A stretch of DNA of 64,000 nt from NCBI GenBank assembly GCA_964558465.1, contig CAZLEF010000023.1, positions 1 through 64,000 of the forward strand. Direction: 5' to 3'. The notes beneath the pieces are model-generated. The model did no database searches. It was given only the letters and a program-made list of their open reading frames with translations, and was not told the origin of the DNA. The stretch comes from JACJYC01 sp964558465. GTDB lineage: Bacteria; Bacteroidota; Bacteroidia; Chitinophagales; Saprospiraceae. Every line of letters starts with the position of its first letter. The first letter of the stretch is position 1. The translations under genes were made by a program, and so were the position numbers. Positions 17,018 to 26,478 of the stretch are shown here, piece by piece.

Positions 17018-18358
17018 TTATAGATGTTCTAACAGCCAGGTTTTAAGGTCGGAGTAGTTGTTGCGCACCTTCCAAGCCTGTTTCGGGAGGCGGGCAAGGA
17101 CTGCTAATCGTTCCGGAATTTCAACCGGATGGTGGATTGCTGACGACACTTCGTCGATGAATTTGGCCGGGTGTGCGGTTTCAAGAATGATGCCTTTTGT
17201 TGGGGAAGGGGTGTTTTCCTGGTATTTTTTCAAGGCTAAATAACCAACAGCGCCATGAGGATCCAGGGTGTATCGGTATTTATTGAAGGCTTCCGCCATC
17301 GCATCCCGGGTAGCTTGGTCGTCGGCACTGAACCCGGAAATAGATTGTCGCATCGGACTCCAGGCCGAGCTATCAGGAGAAAGGCCTTGAAACAAATCTT
17401 CCATCCGGGCAAAATTGGATGGATTGCCTACATCCATTGCATTTGAAATGGTGGGCCGTGAAGGAACAGGGCGATATTCTCCGGTTTGCAAGTAAGAGGG
17501 TACAACATCATTAATGTTGGTTGCCGCGATGAAATGATCGATCGGCAGCCCCATTTTTTGTGCAAATAATCCTGCGGTCAGGTTGCCAAAATTGCCGCTT
17601 GGGATGCAAAAAACAACAGGGAGGTTCCGGGGGTTTTCCAGTTGTTTGAATGCCTCAAAGTAGTAAAAGGATTGGGGAACCAACCGGGAAATGTTGATCG
17701 AATTGGCTGAACTCAACCGGTGGACCTGGCGAAGACCGCTGTCTAAAAATGCCTGTTTTACCATTGCCTGGCAATCATCAAACGTGCCTTCCACCTCAAG
17801 CGCGAATATGTTTTCTCCAAGTGCCGTGAGTTGTTTTTCCTGGAGGTCGCTGACCTTCCCGCTCGGATATAAGATCACCACCCGGATACCCGGAGTGCGA
17901 TAAAAACCAGCCGCAACTGCCCCTCCTGTATCACCCGATGTGGCTACGAGGATCGTGAGTGGAGCCGCTTCTCCTTCGTTGAAGTACCCCATCAGGCCAG
18001 CCATGAACCGCGCGCCAAAATCCTTGAAAGCCAGGGACGGCCCATGAAAAAGTTCCAGAACGTATTTCTGATCGTCGAGTTTTACCAGTGGCGCCGGGAA
18101 GGTGAGCGATTGTTCAATGATCTTCCAAAGGTCTTTTTCAGGGATCTCTCCCTGAAATAAAGCCCGGGCAATGGTGAAGCCGATTTCCTGAAAACTGTAA
18201 TTTTTTAAATATTGGATAAACCCGGTATTCAAACGCGGGATTTCCACCGGCATATAAAGACCGTTGTCTTCAGGCAAACCCTTAAAAACAGCCTCTCTTA
18301 AAGTTACGATACGCTGTTTGTTTTTTGTACTGTATAGCTGCATCATACCTTTTAACAT
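17018..18358 (-). CDS. thrC: Threonine synthase
   Basis: The 446-residue (or slightly shorter) PLP enzyme converts O-phosphohomoserine to threonine. The PLP lysine is in the motif PSLAFKDFGARF (about residue 112), and the phosphate-binding loop is ATSGDTGGA. The first possible ATG (18358) overlaps the thrB stop by 7 bases. ATGs at 18346 or 18343, giving (M)MQLYSTKN, fit the family N-terminus better. It is the last gene of the thrA-thrB-thrC operon. Confidence 0.96.
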   Translation of the reverse strand: MLKGMMQLYSTKNKQRIVTLREAVFKGLPEDNGLYMPVEIPRLNTGFIQYLKNYSFQEIGFTIARALFQGEIPEKDLWKIIEQSLTFPAPLVKLDDQKYVLELFHGPSLAFKDFGARFMAGLMGYFNEGEAAPLTILVATSGDTGGAVAAGFYRTPGIRVVILYPSGKVSDLQEKQLTALGENIFALEVEGTFDDCQAMVKQAFLDSGLRQVHRLSSANSINISRLVPQSFYYFEAFKQLENPRNLPVVFCIPSGNFGNLTAGLFAQKMGLPIDHFIAATNINDVVPSYLQTGEYRPVPSRPTISNAMDVGNPSNFARMEDLFQGLSPDSSAWSPMRQSISGFSADDQATRDAMAEAFNKYRYTLDPHGAVGYLALKKYQENTPSPTKGIILETAHPAKFIDEVSSAIHHPVEIPERLAVLARLPKQAWKVRNNYSDLKTWLLEHL

Positions 18359-19290
18359 TTAACAGCGCCTTCCTGGTTGATGGCTGAAATGAAAATCTGG
18401 TTTTCGATTTTTGCATGATTGAAAACAGCACTCATGGCAATACCCGCAGATTCAGCGATCAGGCTGTTGGCGCAGAGCGCAAAAACAGACGGCCCTGCTC
18501 CGGATATACTGCACCCCAACGCTCCTGCAGCAAGCGCCGCATTTTTAACCTCAAAAAAACAGGGGATCAATCTGGCTCTTTGGGGTTCAATGATCACATC
18601 CTTTAAAGAACGGCTGATCAAATCAAGGTCGCTATTGTAAAATCCGATGATCAATCCGGCCAGATTTCCGCTCTGTTCTATGCATTTCTGCAAACTGACA
18701 GAATCGCTCAATACTCCCCGCGCGTCTTTTGTGAGTACTTCAACTTTTGGGTAGACGACAGCGGCATATAATCCCCTCGGAACCGGAAGCCGGTGAATAT
18801 CCAGATCCTGGTTGTTCCGGATCAATACCATGCCGCCAATTAAAGAGGGCGCGACATTGTCGGCGTGATAAGCTCCGTCTGCAATTTGTTCTCCCAAAAC
18901 GGCAAAGGGCAACAACGTTCGCTTTTCTAACGGCCGGCCCAGCAGTTCATTGATTGCAACTACGGCGCCTGCGGCACTTGCTGCACTCGAACCCAATCCA
19001 CTCCCAAATGGCATCTTTTTGTGGATTTCCATTTCAATGCCCCTTTCCGATTCACCCAGGTATTCCAATAACTTCAGCGCAGCAAAACCGGCTGTGTTTT
19101 TTTCAGGCTCAAACGGTAATTTACCGTGGGCTCCGGTTATCTGGGTGATCCGAAATCCACTATCTTTTTGATCGGAAAAACGGACGATGATCTCATCGCC
19201 AGGCTTTTCTAATGCAAAACCTAAAATGTCAAAACCGACAGCGACGTTGGCGACGGAAGCAGGCGCAAAAACCTTAATTCCTGGATTCAT
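18352..19290 (-). CDS. thrB: Homoserine kinase
   Basis: The 312-residue GHMP kinase phosphorylates homoserine. Motif 1 is PASVANVAVGFD, the ATP-binding glycine/serine loop is PFGSGLGSSAASAAG (about residues 90-104), and motif 3 is GCSISGAGPS. It follows thrA after 29 bases and runs into thrC, so the three genes are one transcript. Confidence 0.97.
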   Translation of the reverse strand: MNPGIKVFAPASVANVAVGFDILGFALEKPGDEIIVRFSDQKDSGFRITQITGAHGKLPFEPEKNTAGFAALKLLEYLGESERGIEMEIHKKMPFGSGLGSSAASAAGAVVAINELLGRPLEKRTLLPFAVLGEQIADGAYHADNVAPSLIGGMVLIRNNQDLDIHRLPVPRGLYAAVVYPKVEVLTKDARGVLSDSVSLQKCIEQSGNLAGLIIGFYNSDLDLISRSLKDVIIEPQRARLIPCFFEVKNAALAAGALGCSISGAGPSVFALCANSLIAESAGIAMSAVFNHAKIENQIFISAINQEGAVKC

Positions 19291-19319
19291 TTAGTAACAA
19301 TGTATTTACAAAAAAAACA

Positions 19320-21776
19320 TCAAGAGAGATATTCCCCGATCTGAATGATTTCGGCAAAAACACCCGCTGCAGTTACCTCCGCCCCCGCCCCTGGACCTCT
19401 CACAACCAACGGACGGTCCTTGTAACGTTCGGTGGTGAACACAACCATATTATCGCTGCCGCTCAACATAAAAAAAGGATGCTCATGATCGACCGCTTCC
19501 AAACCAATAATCGCCTTGCTCTGATCCAGGCGGGCTACCATGCGGAGCGCTTTACCGGCGGCCGCAGCTTCTGATCTCAACTTTTCAAAATATGGATCGG
19601 CCTTTTCCAGGGCTAAAAAGAAGGAATCAACATTAGGGGCATTCCGACATTCTTCGGGCAGCATATTGTTCAGGATGATATCCTCCGATTCCAGGGGAAG
19701 CCCTGTTTCCCGGGCGAGGATAAGGATTTTTCGTTTGATGTCTGCGCCGCTGAGGTCAACCCTCGGATCGGGTTCGGTAAAACCCAAAGATTTTGCTTCC
19801 CTGACAATATCACTGAAAAGAGTATCCTTCCGGAAGGAGTTGAATATAAACGATAAGGAGCCGGAAAGAACGCCTTCAATTTTCAAAATTCGGTCACCGC
19901 TGATGATCAGGTTGTTCAGGGTAGAAATAATCGGTAACCCGGCGCCGACATTGGTTTCATATTTAAAAGGTACGCTTCGCTTTTCTGAAATTTTCTTAAG
20001 CCGCAAATATTGGGTATAAGAACCCGAAGTTCCCATTTTGTTAGGCGTTGAAATGGAAATGCTTGAGTCCAGAATATTTTCATAGTACTGCGCCACTTTT
20101 TCGTCGGCGGTATTATCGATAAAAATGGTGTTGGGCAGATTGAAGGATTTCATTTGTTCAATGAAAACCGGGATGTTGGTAGCCGTCTCCGCATTTTCCA
20201 ATTGTGTTTTCCAATCGGATGTATCCAGCCCGTTTTCTGCAAAAACCATTTTGCGGGTATTGGCTAAACCCACGATTTTGATCTCTTGCATCCGGTTCTC
20301 CCGGAGGAATTTAGCATTTTCCCGGATCTGCTTGATGAGTGTACTCCCAATCAAACCAACCCCGATCATAAAAAGGTGCAGCTCCTGGGTGTCGGACAGA
20401 AAAAACGCTTCATGGAGGGCATTTAAAGCTTTGGCTTCATTTTGCCTGTTGACCACTACCGAAATATTCAACTCCGACGAGCCCTGGGCAATGGCCACTG
20501 CGTTGATGCCGTTTTTGCCCAAAGCCTGAAATAACCGGCCGGCAATACCGGGTTGGTACCGCATGTTTTCGCCTATGATGGCGACGACGGACAGATCGGT
20601 TTCAACTTTGAGCGCGTCCACAACACCCATTTGAATTTCGAATTCAAACTCCTTTTCTATACGCTTTTTTGCCCGGCTTGCCATTTTAGGTTGAATGGCA
20701 AAACTGATGGAGTATTCAGAAGAACCCTGGGTGATCAAAATGATATTGATTCCCGCCTGTGCCAGGGACCCAAATAGCCGGCCGGCAATACCGGGAACAC
20801 CAAAAAGCCCGCTGCCGGAAAGCGTTAAAAGTGCAATATCTTCGATCGAAGAGATTCCCTTGACCGCCGGGCCTTTTGGGTCATGCTGATTGGATACCCG
20901 TGTACCTTCAAACTCCGGGTTAAACGTGTTTTTGATATACAGCGGGATCTGCATTTTGAGTGCAGGCTGGAGGGTGGGCGGGTAAATGACTTTTGCGCCA
21001 AAGTGAGACATTTCCATCGCTTCGGCGTAGGTCATGGTTGGAATGGTAAACGCCTTTTTAACCTTGCGCGGGTCTGCCGTCAAAACCCCGTCGACATCCG
21101 TCCAGATCTCAATCAGATTGGCATTCAGGCCTGCTGCCAGGATAGCGGCGGTATAATCGGAGCCTCCTCTGCCAAGCGTAGTGGTCAACCCTCCTTTAGC
21201 GCTGGCGATGAACCCTGTGACAACCTGAATGCCGGTATTTTCAGCGTAATACTTTCGGATATTGGCGTTTGTAAGTTCAAAATCAACTTTTGCAGATCCG
21301 AAGGACCGGTCTGTTTTTATGATTTTACGTGCATCCAGATAGGCGGCATTAATTCCGGTCTGCCGGAGATAATGCGCAATAATAAAAGAAGAATTGCGCT
21401 CACCGAAGCTCAGGACATAGTCGAGTGTACGTGGAGAGGCCTCCCGCACCAAAAACACACCGTAAAGTAAATTGCTGAGAACTTCGTGGTTTTTTTCAAG
21501 CTCAGGCAGCACCGTTTTCAGCGCTTCCCCGGAGAGCAACGACCGGGCGGCATCAAAATGCCGGTTGCTGAAAGCGCTCACCAGTTCGTGGTAACTTTCG
21601 TCACCGCCGGCCGCTTTTTGGCTCATCGCAATGAGAGCGTCCGTTACCCCGCTGAACGCAGAAAAAACAACGGTAAATTGCTCTCCCGCGGTATAATAAT
21701 TTTTGAGGATTTCGCCGATGCCCCGGATGCGTTCAGGTTTGCCAACGGAGGATCCGCCGAATTTTAATACTTTCAT
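19320..21776 (-). CDS. thrA: Bifunctional aspartokinase / homoserine dehydrogenase
   Basis: The 818-residue protein has an N-terminal aspartate kinase (KFGGSSVGKPERI at 4-16, GRGGSDYTAA near 206). Two ACT regulatory domains follow (about 310-460, with the paired patterns ITQGSSEYSISF and IAQGSSELNISV). The C-terminal homoserine dehydrogenase occupies about 465-818 (GVGLIGSTL nucleotide loop, GTSGSYTQYLRLKK). It catalyses the first and third steps from aspartate to threonine, and the ACT domains suggest threonine feedback. Layout and length equal ThrA of enterobacteria and Bacteroidota. A clear promoter lies about 85-115 bases upstream. Confidence 0.97.
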   Translation of the reverse strand: MKVLKFGGSSVGKPERIRGIGEILKNYYTAGEQFTVVFSAFSGVTDALIAMSQKAAGGDESYHELVSAFSNRHFDAARSLLSGEALKTVLPELEKNHEVLSNLLYGVFLVREASPRTLDYVLSFGERNSSFIIAHYLRQTGINAAYLDARKIIKTDRSFGSAKVDFELTNANIRKYYAENTGIQVVTGFIASAKGGLTTTLGRGGSDYTAAILAAGLNANLIEIWTDVDGVLTADPRKVKKAFTIPTMTYAEAMEMSHFGAKVIYPPTLQPALKMQIPLYIKNTFNPEFEGTRVSNQHDPKGPAVKGISSIEDIALLTLSGSGLFGVPGIAGRLFGSLAQAGINIILITQGSSEYSISFAIQPKMASRAKKRIEKEFEFEIQMGVVDALKVETDLSVVAIIGENMRYQPGIAGRLFQALGKNGINAVAIAQGSSELNISVVVNRQNEAKALNALHEAFFLSDTQELHLFMIGVGLIGSTLIKQIRENAKFLRENRMQEIKIVGLANTRKMVFAENGLDTSDWKTQLENAETATNIPVFIEQMKSFNLPNTIFIDNTADEKVAQYYENILDSSISISTPNKMGTSGSYTQYLRLKKISEKRSVPFKYETNVGAGLPIISTLNNLIISGDRILKIEGVLSGSLSFIFNSFRKDTLFSDIVREAKSLGFTEPDPRVDLSGADIKRKILILARETGLPLESEDIILNNMLPEECRNAPNVDSFFLALEKADPYFEKLRSEAAAAGKALRMVARLDQSKAIIGLEAVDHEHPFFMLSGSDNMVVFTTERYKDRPLVVRGPGAGAEVTAAGVFAEIIQIGEYLS

Positions 21777-21861
21777 AATACCCTTACCGTAAAATGAATA
21801 AAAATTGAAATGGCGATTTGGTTAGGGTTCCAGACTACCGGGCCAGGTAGATGCGGACGCG

Positions 21862-21892
21862 CAAAGGTACGGCATTTAACGGGCTTATGAAA
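21862..21892 (-). promoter_or_regulatory. Promoter of thrABC
   Basis: On the minus strand a -33-like TTTC (21889-21892) is followed after exactly 19 bases by the -7 box TACCTTTG (21862-21869). This is a close match to the Bacteroidota consensus TTTG-N19-TAnnTTTG. It predicts an untranslated leader of about 80 bases; I see no obvious attenuator in it. Confidence 0.7.
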
Positions 21893-21925
21893 CAGAATTG
21901 GAAAAATTAGCTGGGTGCGGCCGCA

Positions 21926-22414
21926 CTAGGCGGGAACGAATAAGGTTAGGCTATCCAGCGCTTCATTTTCTTTGGAACGCATGACTTCGACCTCTGCCGG
22001 TTTTTTATCCAGGTAGCCGCAAAGGTGCAGAACCCCGTGGATCATGACCCGGTACAACTCCTGTTCAAAAGTGACTTTAAAAATTCCGGCATTTTCGCGG
22101 ACCCGGTCGATGCTGATAAATACATCCCCCTGAATATTGGGTGGGCTGGCGTACGGAAAAGTAATGATATCGGTAAGATTGTCGTGGTTGAGGTATTCCA
22201 CGTTCATGCGATGAAGGTGAGCGTCACTGCAAAAAATAAAATTAAGGAAATCCAGCGTACAGGCCTCACGTTCGGCAACCGACTGTATCCACTGCGCAAC
22301 AGCGGGTTGGTTAGGGAGGTCAAAGGTGATATCTTCTGAAAAAAAGCAGATTGGATCCTGACCTTCTTCTTCATTTCCAGGTGCAGAAATGAAGTCGGGC
22401 TCCTGTGGCGTCAT
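21926..22414 (-). CDS. ybeY: Endoribonuclease YbeY (rRNA maturation factor)
   Basis: The 162-residue metal-dependent RNase acts in 16S rRNA 3' processing and ribosome quality control. The zinc motif region reads HGVLHLCGYLDKK (about residues 125-137); two ligand histidines are present, but the usual third His of HGxLHLxGYxH is replaced by Asp or Lys, as in relatives from this phylum. The N-terminal extension (about 50 residues) contains the EDITF segment. The ATG overlaps the stop of the upstream ATPase gene by 4 bases (ATGA), indicating translational coupling. Confidence 0.93.
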   Translation of the reverse strand: MTPQEPDFISAPGNEEEGQDPICFFSEDITFDLPNQPAVAQWIQSVAEREACTLDFLNFIFCSDAHLHRMNVEYLNHDNLTDIITFPYASPPNIQGDVFISIDRVRENAGIFKVTFEQELYRVMIHGVLHLCGYLDKKPAEVEVMRSKENEALDSLTLFVPA

Positions 22415-22815
22415 AAGCTGAAAAGCATTTCCACCGTGCTGCCGTTATTATCAAATTTGATCCGGTCGGAAAGTTGCTGCATCAAAAAGACACCTCTGCC
22501 GCCGCATTTATCCAGGCATTCAGGGGTAGTTGGATCGGGCAGGCTCCTGAAGTCAAAACCACGGCCTTCATCAGAAACACGGATGGCCAATGATTCTTCC
22601 TGTTTTTTTAGGCTGATCCGAACGGTTTTGGATTCGTCGTTCCGGTTGCCGTGGATAATGGCGTTATTAACAGCTTCAGTAACGCTGATGAGGATGTTAC
22701 CGTACTGATCCGGACTCAATTTGTACTTTTCAACGGCCCTTTTTACAAAAGGCTCTAATTGTGAAATATTGCGTGGGTTGGAAGTAAGTCTCAGCATAGA
22801 TAATTTAGCGCTCAT
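22411..22815 (-). CDS. RsbW-like ATP-binding protein (anti-sigma factor-type histidine kinase-like ATPase)
   Basis: This small HATPase_c_2 protein has an N-box EAVNNAIIHGN, a G1 box DEGRGFDF and a G2 box GGRGVFLM. Such proteins are serine kinases or anti-sigma factors in partner-switching systems, but no anti-anti-sigma gene is visible here. The earliest ATG (22827) lies upstream of the likely transcription start because a -7 box occupies 22829-22836. I therefore place the start at 22815 (MSAKLSMLRLT); 22797 (MLRLTSNP) is also possible. It is coupled to ybeY downstream. Confidence 0.88.
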   Translation of the reverse strand: MSAKLSMLRLTSNPRNISQLEPFVKRAVEKYKLSPDQYGNILISVTEAVNNAIIHGNRNDESKTVRISLKKQEESLAIRVSDEGRGFDFRSLPDPTTPECLDKCGGRGVFLMQQLSDRIKFDNNGSTVEMLFSL

Positions 22816-22828
22816 TTGCAAAACCATA

Positions 22829-22836
22829 CAAATTTA
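22829..22836 (-). promoter_or_regulatory. -7 box for the RsbW-like/ybeY operon
   Basis: On the minus strand the bases read TAAATTTG, a perfect TAnnTTTG. A TTG lies 20 bases upstream of it in an A/T-rich stretch. The predicted start of transcription is near 22823, which excludes the first ATG at 22827 as a start codon. Confidence 0.65.
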
Positions 22837-22965
22837 AACTATTTTTTAACAAAAAGCAATAGGTATTGACCCATGGTTGAATAAAAATCCGGTTTTTTAG
22901 ACGGCATTGGAGGAAAATAGTAACAGCCCGAGGGGATTAATTGTTGTTAACGGGCAATAAAAGGC

Positions 22966-23003
22966 GCCGGGAGGACAGGCAATCCGTTGCTCGTCCTCCC
23001 GGC
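22966..23003 (-). terminator. Terminator of the DUF4175 gene
   Basis: A perfect 11-base stem (GCCGGGAGGAC with GTCCTCCCGGC) encloses a 16-base loop. It lies 12 bases after the DUF4175 stop, and on the minus strand it is followed by GCCTTTTATT. It separates this gene from the RsbW-like/ybeY pair. Confidence 0.85.
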
Positions 23004-23015
23004 AGGGGTCGCTGG

Positions 23016-26000
23016 TTATTTAGCGGTTGATTTCAATGACTTGAAGTATTCGTCAACTAAGGATTTGTAGTATGGTTTGAGGGATGGAGAAACGGAACGA
23101 TACATTTCGATCTCTGCTTCTCTTTTCTTGATATATTCTTCAAGGGACGGCGGTAATTTGCGCTCTTTTTGGCTGGCGGTCTCTGCTTTTCGCTTGTTAT
23201 CGTACTCTCTTTCCCGTTCTGCTTTTTCGTGTTCAAGGAGCCGGGTAAGAATTTCCTGCTGGCGTTCCATCATCTCATTGGTCAGTTTTTTATTGACCAG
23301 TTCGGTTTCGGTTTGGTCCATCTGTTCGATCAGTTCCTGCAGTTGTTTGTCACCCTGACCCTGCTGCTGCATTTCCTTTTGTTTTTCCCGCAGGGCATTC
23401 CTCAGGGCAGACTGTTTGGCTGCCATTTTGGCAAATTCCTCGCTCGAACCTTTACCGCCTTTTTTGAGTCCATCCCTCATTTTCTGCATTTGCTGGTTTA
23501 GCTGTTCCTGACCCTGGCTGATTTTGTCTTTTGGTACGTTACCGTTTTTCCCTTGGCCTCCGGGGTTGGTGCACATTTGCTGCCCCGACATCATGCCCGA
23601 CATTTGCTGTTGCATCTGATTCATTACTTCGCTGAGCATCAGGGCCAGGTCGTTAACGTTTTTCATGATCATTTGCTGGTTGTCGCCTGCTTGTGACTTT
23701 CGCCGGTCTTCAAGGTCTTCGAGCGTTGTGCGCATGTTCGCTTTTATTTCGGTTACTTTTTCGGTAACAAAAGACTCGATCTGATAGACCCTTTTGCTTA
23801 ATGCTTGCAAAGTATCTTCAACCAGGCGGAAATCGTCTTCCAACTTAAATTGCTCCTGTACGAGTTCGACATATCGCGGGGTACTGACTTCCGTATCATC
23901 GAATGACGCAATCAGGTCTTCCTGGTCGAAGGAAAGGCCAACCAGGTTTTCGAGAAGTTGGCGGAGCGACTGCATATCTTCCTGCATTTGCTCCATTTCC
24001 TGCGATTGCATTTGCATCGCCATTTGCATCGCCATATTCCGCATATTCTGTGCGGCTTTTTTCTGAGATTGAGCAGCTTTATTGTTCTGATTTTGCTGGA
24101 GTTGCTCCTGGCTCTTCTCCATATCCTGATTGATTTCCTTCATTTCTTCTTTGAAGTCATCCATTTCTTTGGGTGTTTCCAGCTCTTCATTTTTTTCCTG
24201 GATTTCCTCCATTTGTTCCTGAACTTCTTCAAATTCTTTGTTCAGTTCTTCTTGTTTTTCTTTCAATTCTTCCTGGGAAAGTTCTTTATTTTCTGTTTGC
24301 TCGCTTAATTTTTCTTCCTGTTCCGCCAGCTCTTCGAGTTTTTCCAGGGTTTCCTGCATTTCTTTTTCCAGCTCCAGGTTTTTGTACAGTTCGAGCATCC
24401 GATCGAGTTCTTTTTCAATCTCTTCGTCGTTGAACTCAAAGTCTTCCATCATCTCCAGGGCATTGTCTTTTTCCAGTTCCTGGAGCAATTCTTCAATTTG
24501 CTGCATCAGTTCCTTCATTTCTTCGCTCATAACTTCTTCGAAGAGTTGCTGGAGCTGTTGCTGTTTTTCCATTATCTTTTGATCAGGTTCTGAAAACTCC
24601 TGCTCATTCTGAAGGTTTTCCTGGAAGGATTGTTTTGCCTGCTCGATCTGTTTTTGCAGTTCCTTCTGCCGGTCGAGCATTTTTTGCAGTTCTTTTTTGC
24701 TTTGCCAGTCCAGATCGCGTTCCTGGAGCAGTTTTTCGCGCATTTTTTTCATGTCCTCCTGGATCTTGCGAGACTCATCGAGCGCTTCTTTAAGGTCTTT
24801 TTTGATCTGGTCGCTGTTCTGGTCTGCCATAGCTTCGAATTCGTCCAGGGTCGGCATGGCAAAAAGGAATGGGCTGGTACGGGCGGATTTACTACCGTTG
24901 ACGCCGTCATTATCAAACACTTCGAAATAGTAAGTAACCTGATCGCCCGGTTTCAGGTCGAGTTCGGCCATATTAAACGTATGATCGTAACGGATTTCCT
25001 TGCCGTCAGGTTTGGCAAGTTTTACACTGTGCAAGGGCCCCTCTTCCTTTTCATAGGGTTTGATGCGATAATTGAAGGAGAGGCTGAGCAAGCCATAGTC
25101 ATCCGAAGCATCGCCAACAAAAAATAAAAGTTTCTGGTTAGTGCTGTCGACAAACTTCTCTGCTTTTATTGTCGGATGAAGGTCCGGTATAACGGCAAGG
25201 CTGTAGCTGATGGAATCAGCATTGGGGAGTGCAGTATTGGAAATGAAGAGCTTGTAGGCTTCATCGTCCATTGCACGTTTTTTAAAGGTAAACAAATCAT
25301 CACTGAACCGGTTGGCGGGCTGAAGTTTATTGTTTTTTGAAAAGATGAGGCTGATATCATCCGTATTTTCTGCATTGAATATCCAATCGATATGGGTGCC
25401 TACGGGTACAACGAGGTCGCCAATGCTATTGAGAACTTCATCTTTGCGGAGCGTGTAGGCCGGATAGTCCAGTTTGACTTCGAAGCCGGCAAGGTTGGGC
25501 CGGCGCAGCAGGTTCAGGGTATATTCCCTGGACGATACGCCGCTGGAATAAAGGCGGAAATCGGTTTCATCCTGGACATTGTTGAACCGGTAGCTGAAAA
25601 CATTTGCGGCTTCTTTGGTCAGGCGATATTGATACCCATCAATTTCAATGAATGCTTCATTCGGAATCTGGTTGCCCTCAATTTGAACGGTGAGCGGGAA
25701 ATCTTCGAACTGGACCACTTTCAGGTCGTCCTGATTGATCACAAAGCGGAAAGGGGCGGGTTTTTCAAATTCCTTGCCGTTGTGTAAAAGGCGGTTGGCG
25801 CTGTCGCGGATCATGCTGGGAGCGGCAAAAAGCAAAACCAGGAGCAACATCAAAGGCGGTAAGGCATAACGGAGGTACCGTTTGTTCTGGCCGAGGTTGA
25901 TGGCTGCTTTGAAAGGCACCAGCTTGATTTCGTTGGATTTCTGATCGATGCTGGCCAGAATAAGTTCTTTCTGTGCCTGGGTATCGGCCTGTTGTTTGAG

Positions 26001-26348
26001 TTGCAGGATATTGAGCAGTTTGTCTTTAACGTCGTTGAAATGGTGGCCGATGATCAGGGCGGCCCGTTCGTGTGAAATGACTTTTCCAAGGTGGAAATAA
26101 TGAAGCAGCGGCTGCAGCACCCATCCGTACAACGCAAGCCCGGACAGGCCAAGGAAAGAAAAAAACAGAACCTTCCGCACACCGGTATTGAAGTAAAACT
26201 CGTGTTCCAGGAAGGTTATGCCCAGGAAAAGGACCAGGATCAGGGCTGTGCTGTACAAGACCCCGCGAATCAACTGGTTAATATAGTATTTGCGGATGAA
26301 CTGGTCTAACTTGTCAATTAACAGCCGGTAGTTGTTATCGCCACTCAT
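23016..26348 (-). CDS. DUF4175 family large membrane/coiled-coil protein
   Basis: The protein has 1110 residues. Two N-terminal membrane helices (about 25-50 and 55-85) and a third near 158-175 are followed by a predicted beta-rich extracytoplasmic region (about 190-510). A very long Glu/Gln/Met/Lys-rich coiled coil makes up most of residues 530-1060, and a short charged tail ends the protein. This is the arrangement of the Bacteroidota DUF4175 family, whose function is unknown. A structural or envelope-spanning role is plausible because of the length and the coiled coil. It lies in the common context hemD - DUF4175 - ATPase - ybeY, but its own terminator follows it. Confidence 0.85.
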   Translation of the reverse strand: MSGDNNYRLLIDKLDQFIRKYYINQLIRGVLYSTALILVLFLGITFLEHEFYFNTGVRKVLFFSFLGLSGLALYGWVLQPLLHYFHLGKVISHERAALIIGHHFNDVKDKLLNILQLKQQADTQAQKELILASIDQKSNEIKLVPFKAAINLGQNKRYLRYALPPLMLLLVLLFAAPSMIRDSANRLLHNGKEFEKPAPFRFVINQDDLKVVQFEDFPLTVQIEGNQIPNEAFIEIDGYQYRLTKEAANVFSYRFNNVQDETDFRLYSSGVSSREYTLNLLRRPNLAGFEVKLDYPAYTLRKDEVLNSIGDLVVPVGTHIDWIFNAENTDDISLIFSKNNKLQPANRFSDDLFTFKKRAMDDEAYKLFISNTALPNADSISYSLAVIPDLHPTIKAEKFVDSTNQKLLFFVGDASDDYGLLSLSFNYRIKPYEKEEGPLHSVKLAKPDGKEIRYDHTFNMAELDLKPGDQVTYYFEVFDNDGVNGSKSARTSPFLFAMPTLDEFEAMADQNSDQIKKDLKEALDESRKIQEDMKKMREKLLQERDLDWQSKKELQKMLDRQKELQKQIEQAKQSFQENLQNEQEFSEPDQKIMEKQQQLQQLFEEVMSEEMKELMQQIEELLQELEKDNALEMMEDFEFNDEEIEKELDRMLELYKNLELEKEMQETLEKLEELAEQEEKLSEQTENKELSQEELKEKQEELNKEFEEVQEQMEEIQEKNEELETPKEMDDFKEEMKEINQDMEKSQEQLQQNQNNKAAQSQKKAAQNMRNMAMQMAMQMQSQEMEQMQEDMQSLRQLLENLVGLSFDQEDLIASFDDTEVSTPRYVELVQEQFKLEDDFRLVEDTLQALSKRVYQIESFVTEKVTEIKANMRTTLEDLEDRRKSQAGDNQQMIMKNVNDLALMLSEVMNQMQQQMSGMMSGQQMCTNPGGQGKNGNVPKDKISQGQEQLNQQMQKMRDGLKKGGKGSSEEFAKMAAKQSALRNALREKQKEMQQQGQGDKQLQELIEQMDQTETELVNKKLTNEMMERQQEILTRLLEHEKAEREREYDNKRKAETASQKERKLPPSLEEYIKKREAEIEMYRSVSPSLKPYYKSLVDEYFKSLKSTAK

Positions 26349-26478
26349 AATAATTGGATGATTTTGCGCAGATTCAGGTCATTTCGGGGTCGAAACCCTA
26401 GTATCAATAACGTTTGAACCCGGTAAAATGATTCATGCGGGTAGAAAATGAATGTCCAAAATAAGAAAAATTCAGGAA

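Noticed and set aside
20883..21470. Plus-strand frame of 195 codons
   Set aside because: Antisense to the aspartokinase domain of thrA; no recognisable motifs.
21915..21926. 12-base palindrome GTGCGGCCGCAC at the ybeY stop
   Set aside because: Too short, with no loop or T-tract; most likely coincidental in a G/C-rich spot.
23958..24308. Phe/Leu-rich plus-strand frames opposite the DUF4175 coiled coil
   Set aside because: They look like membrane proteins only because Glu/Lys/Gln codons reverse to Phe/Leu codons.
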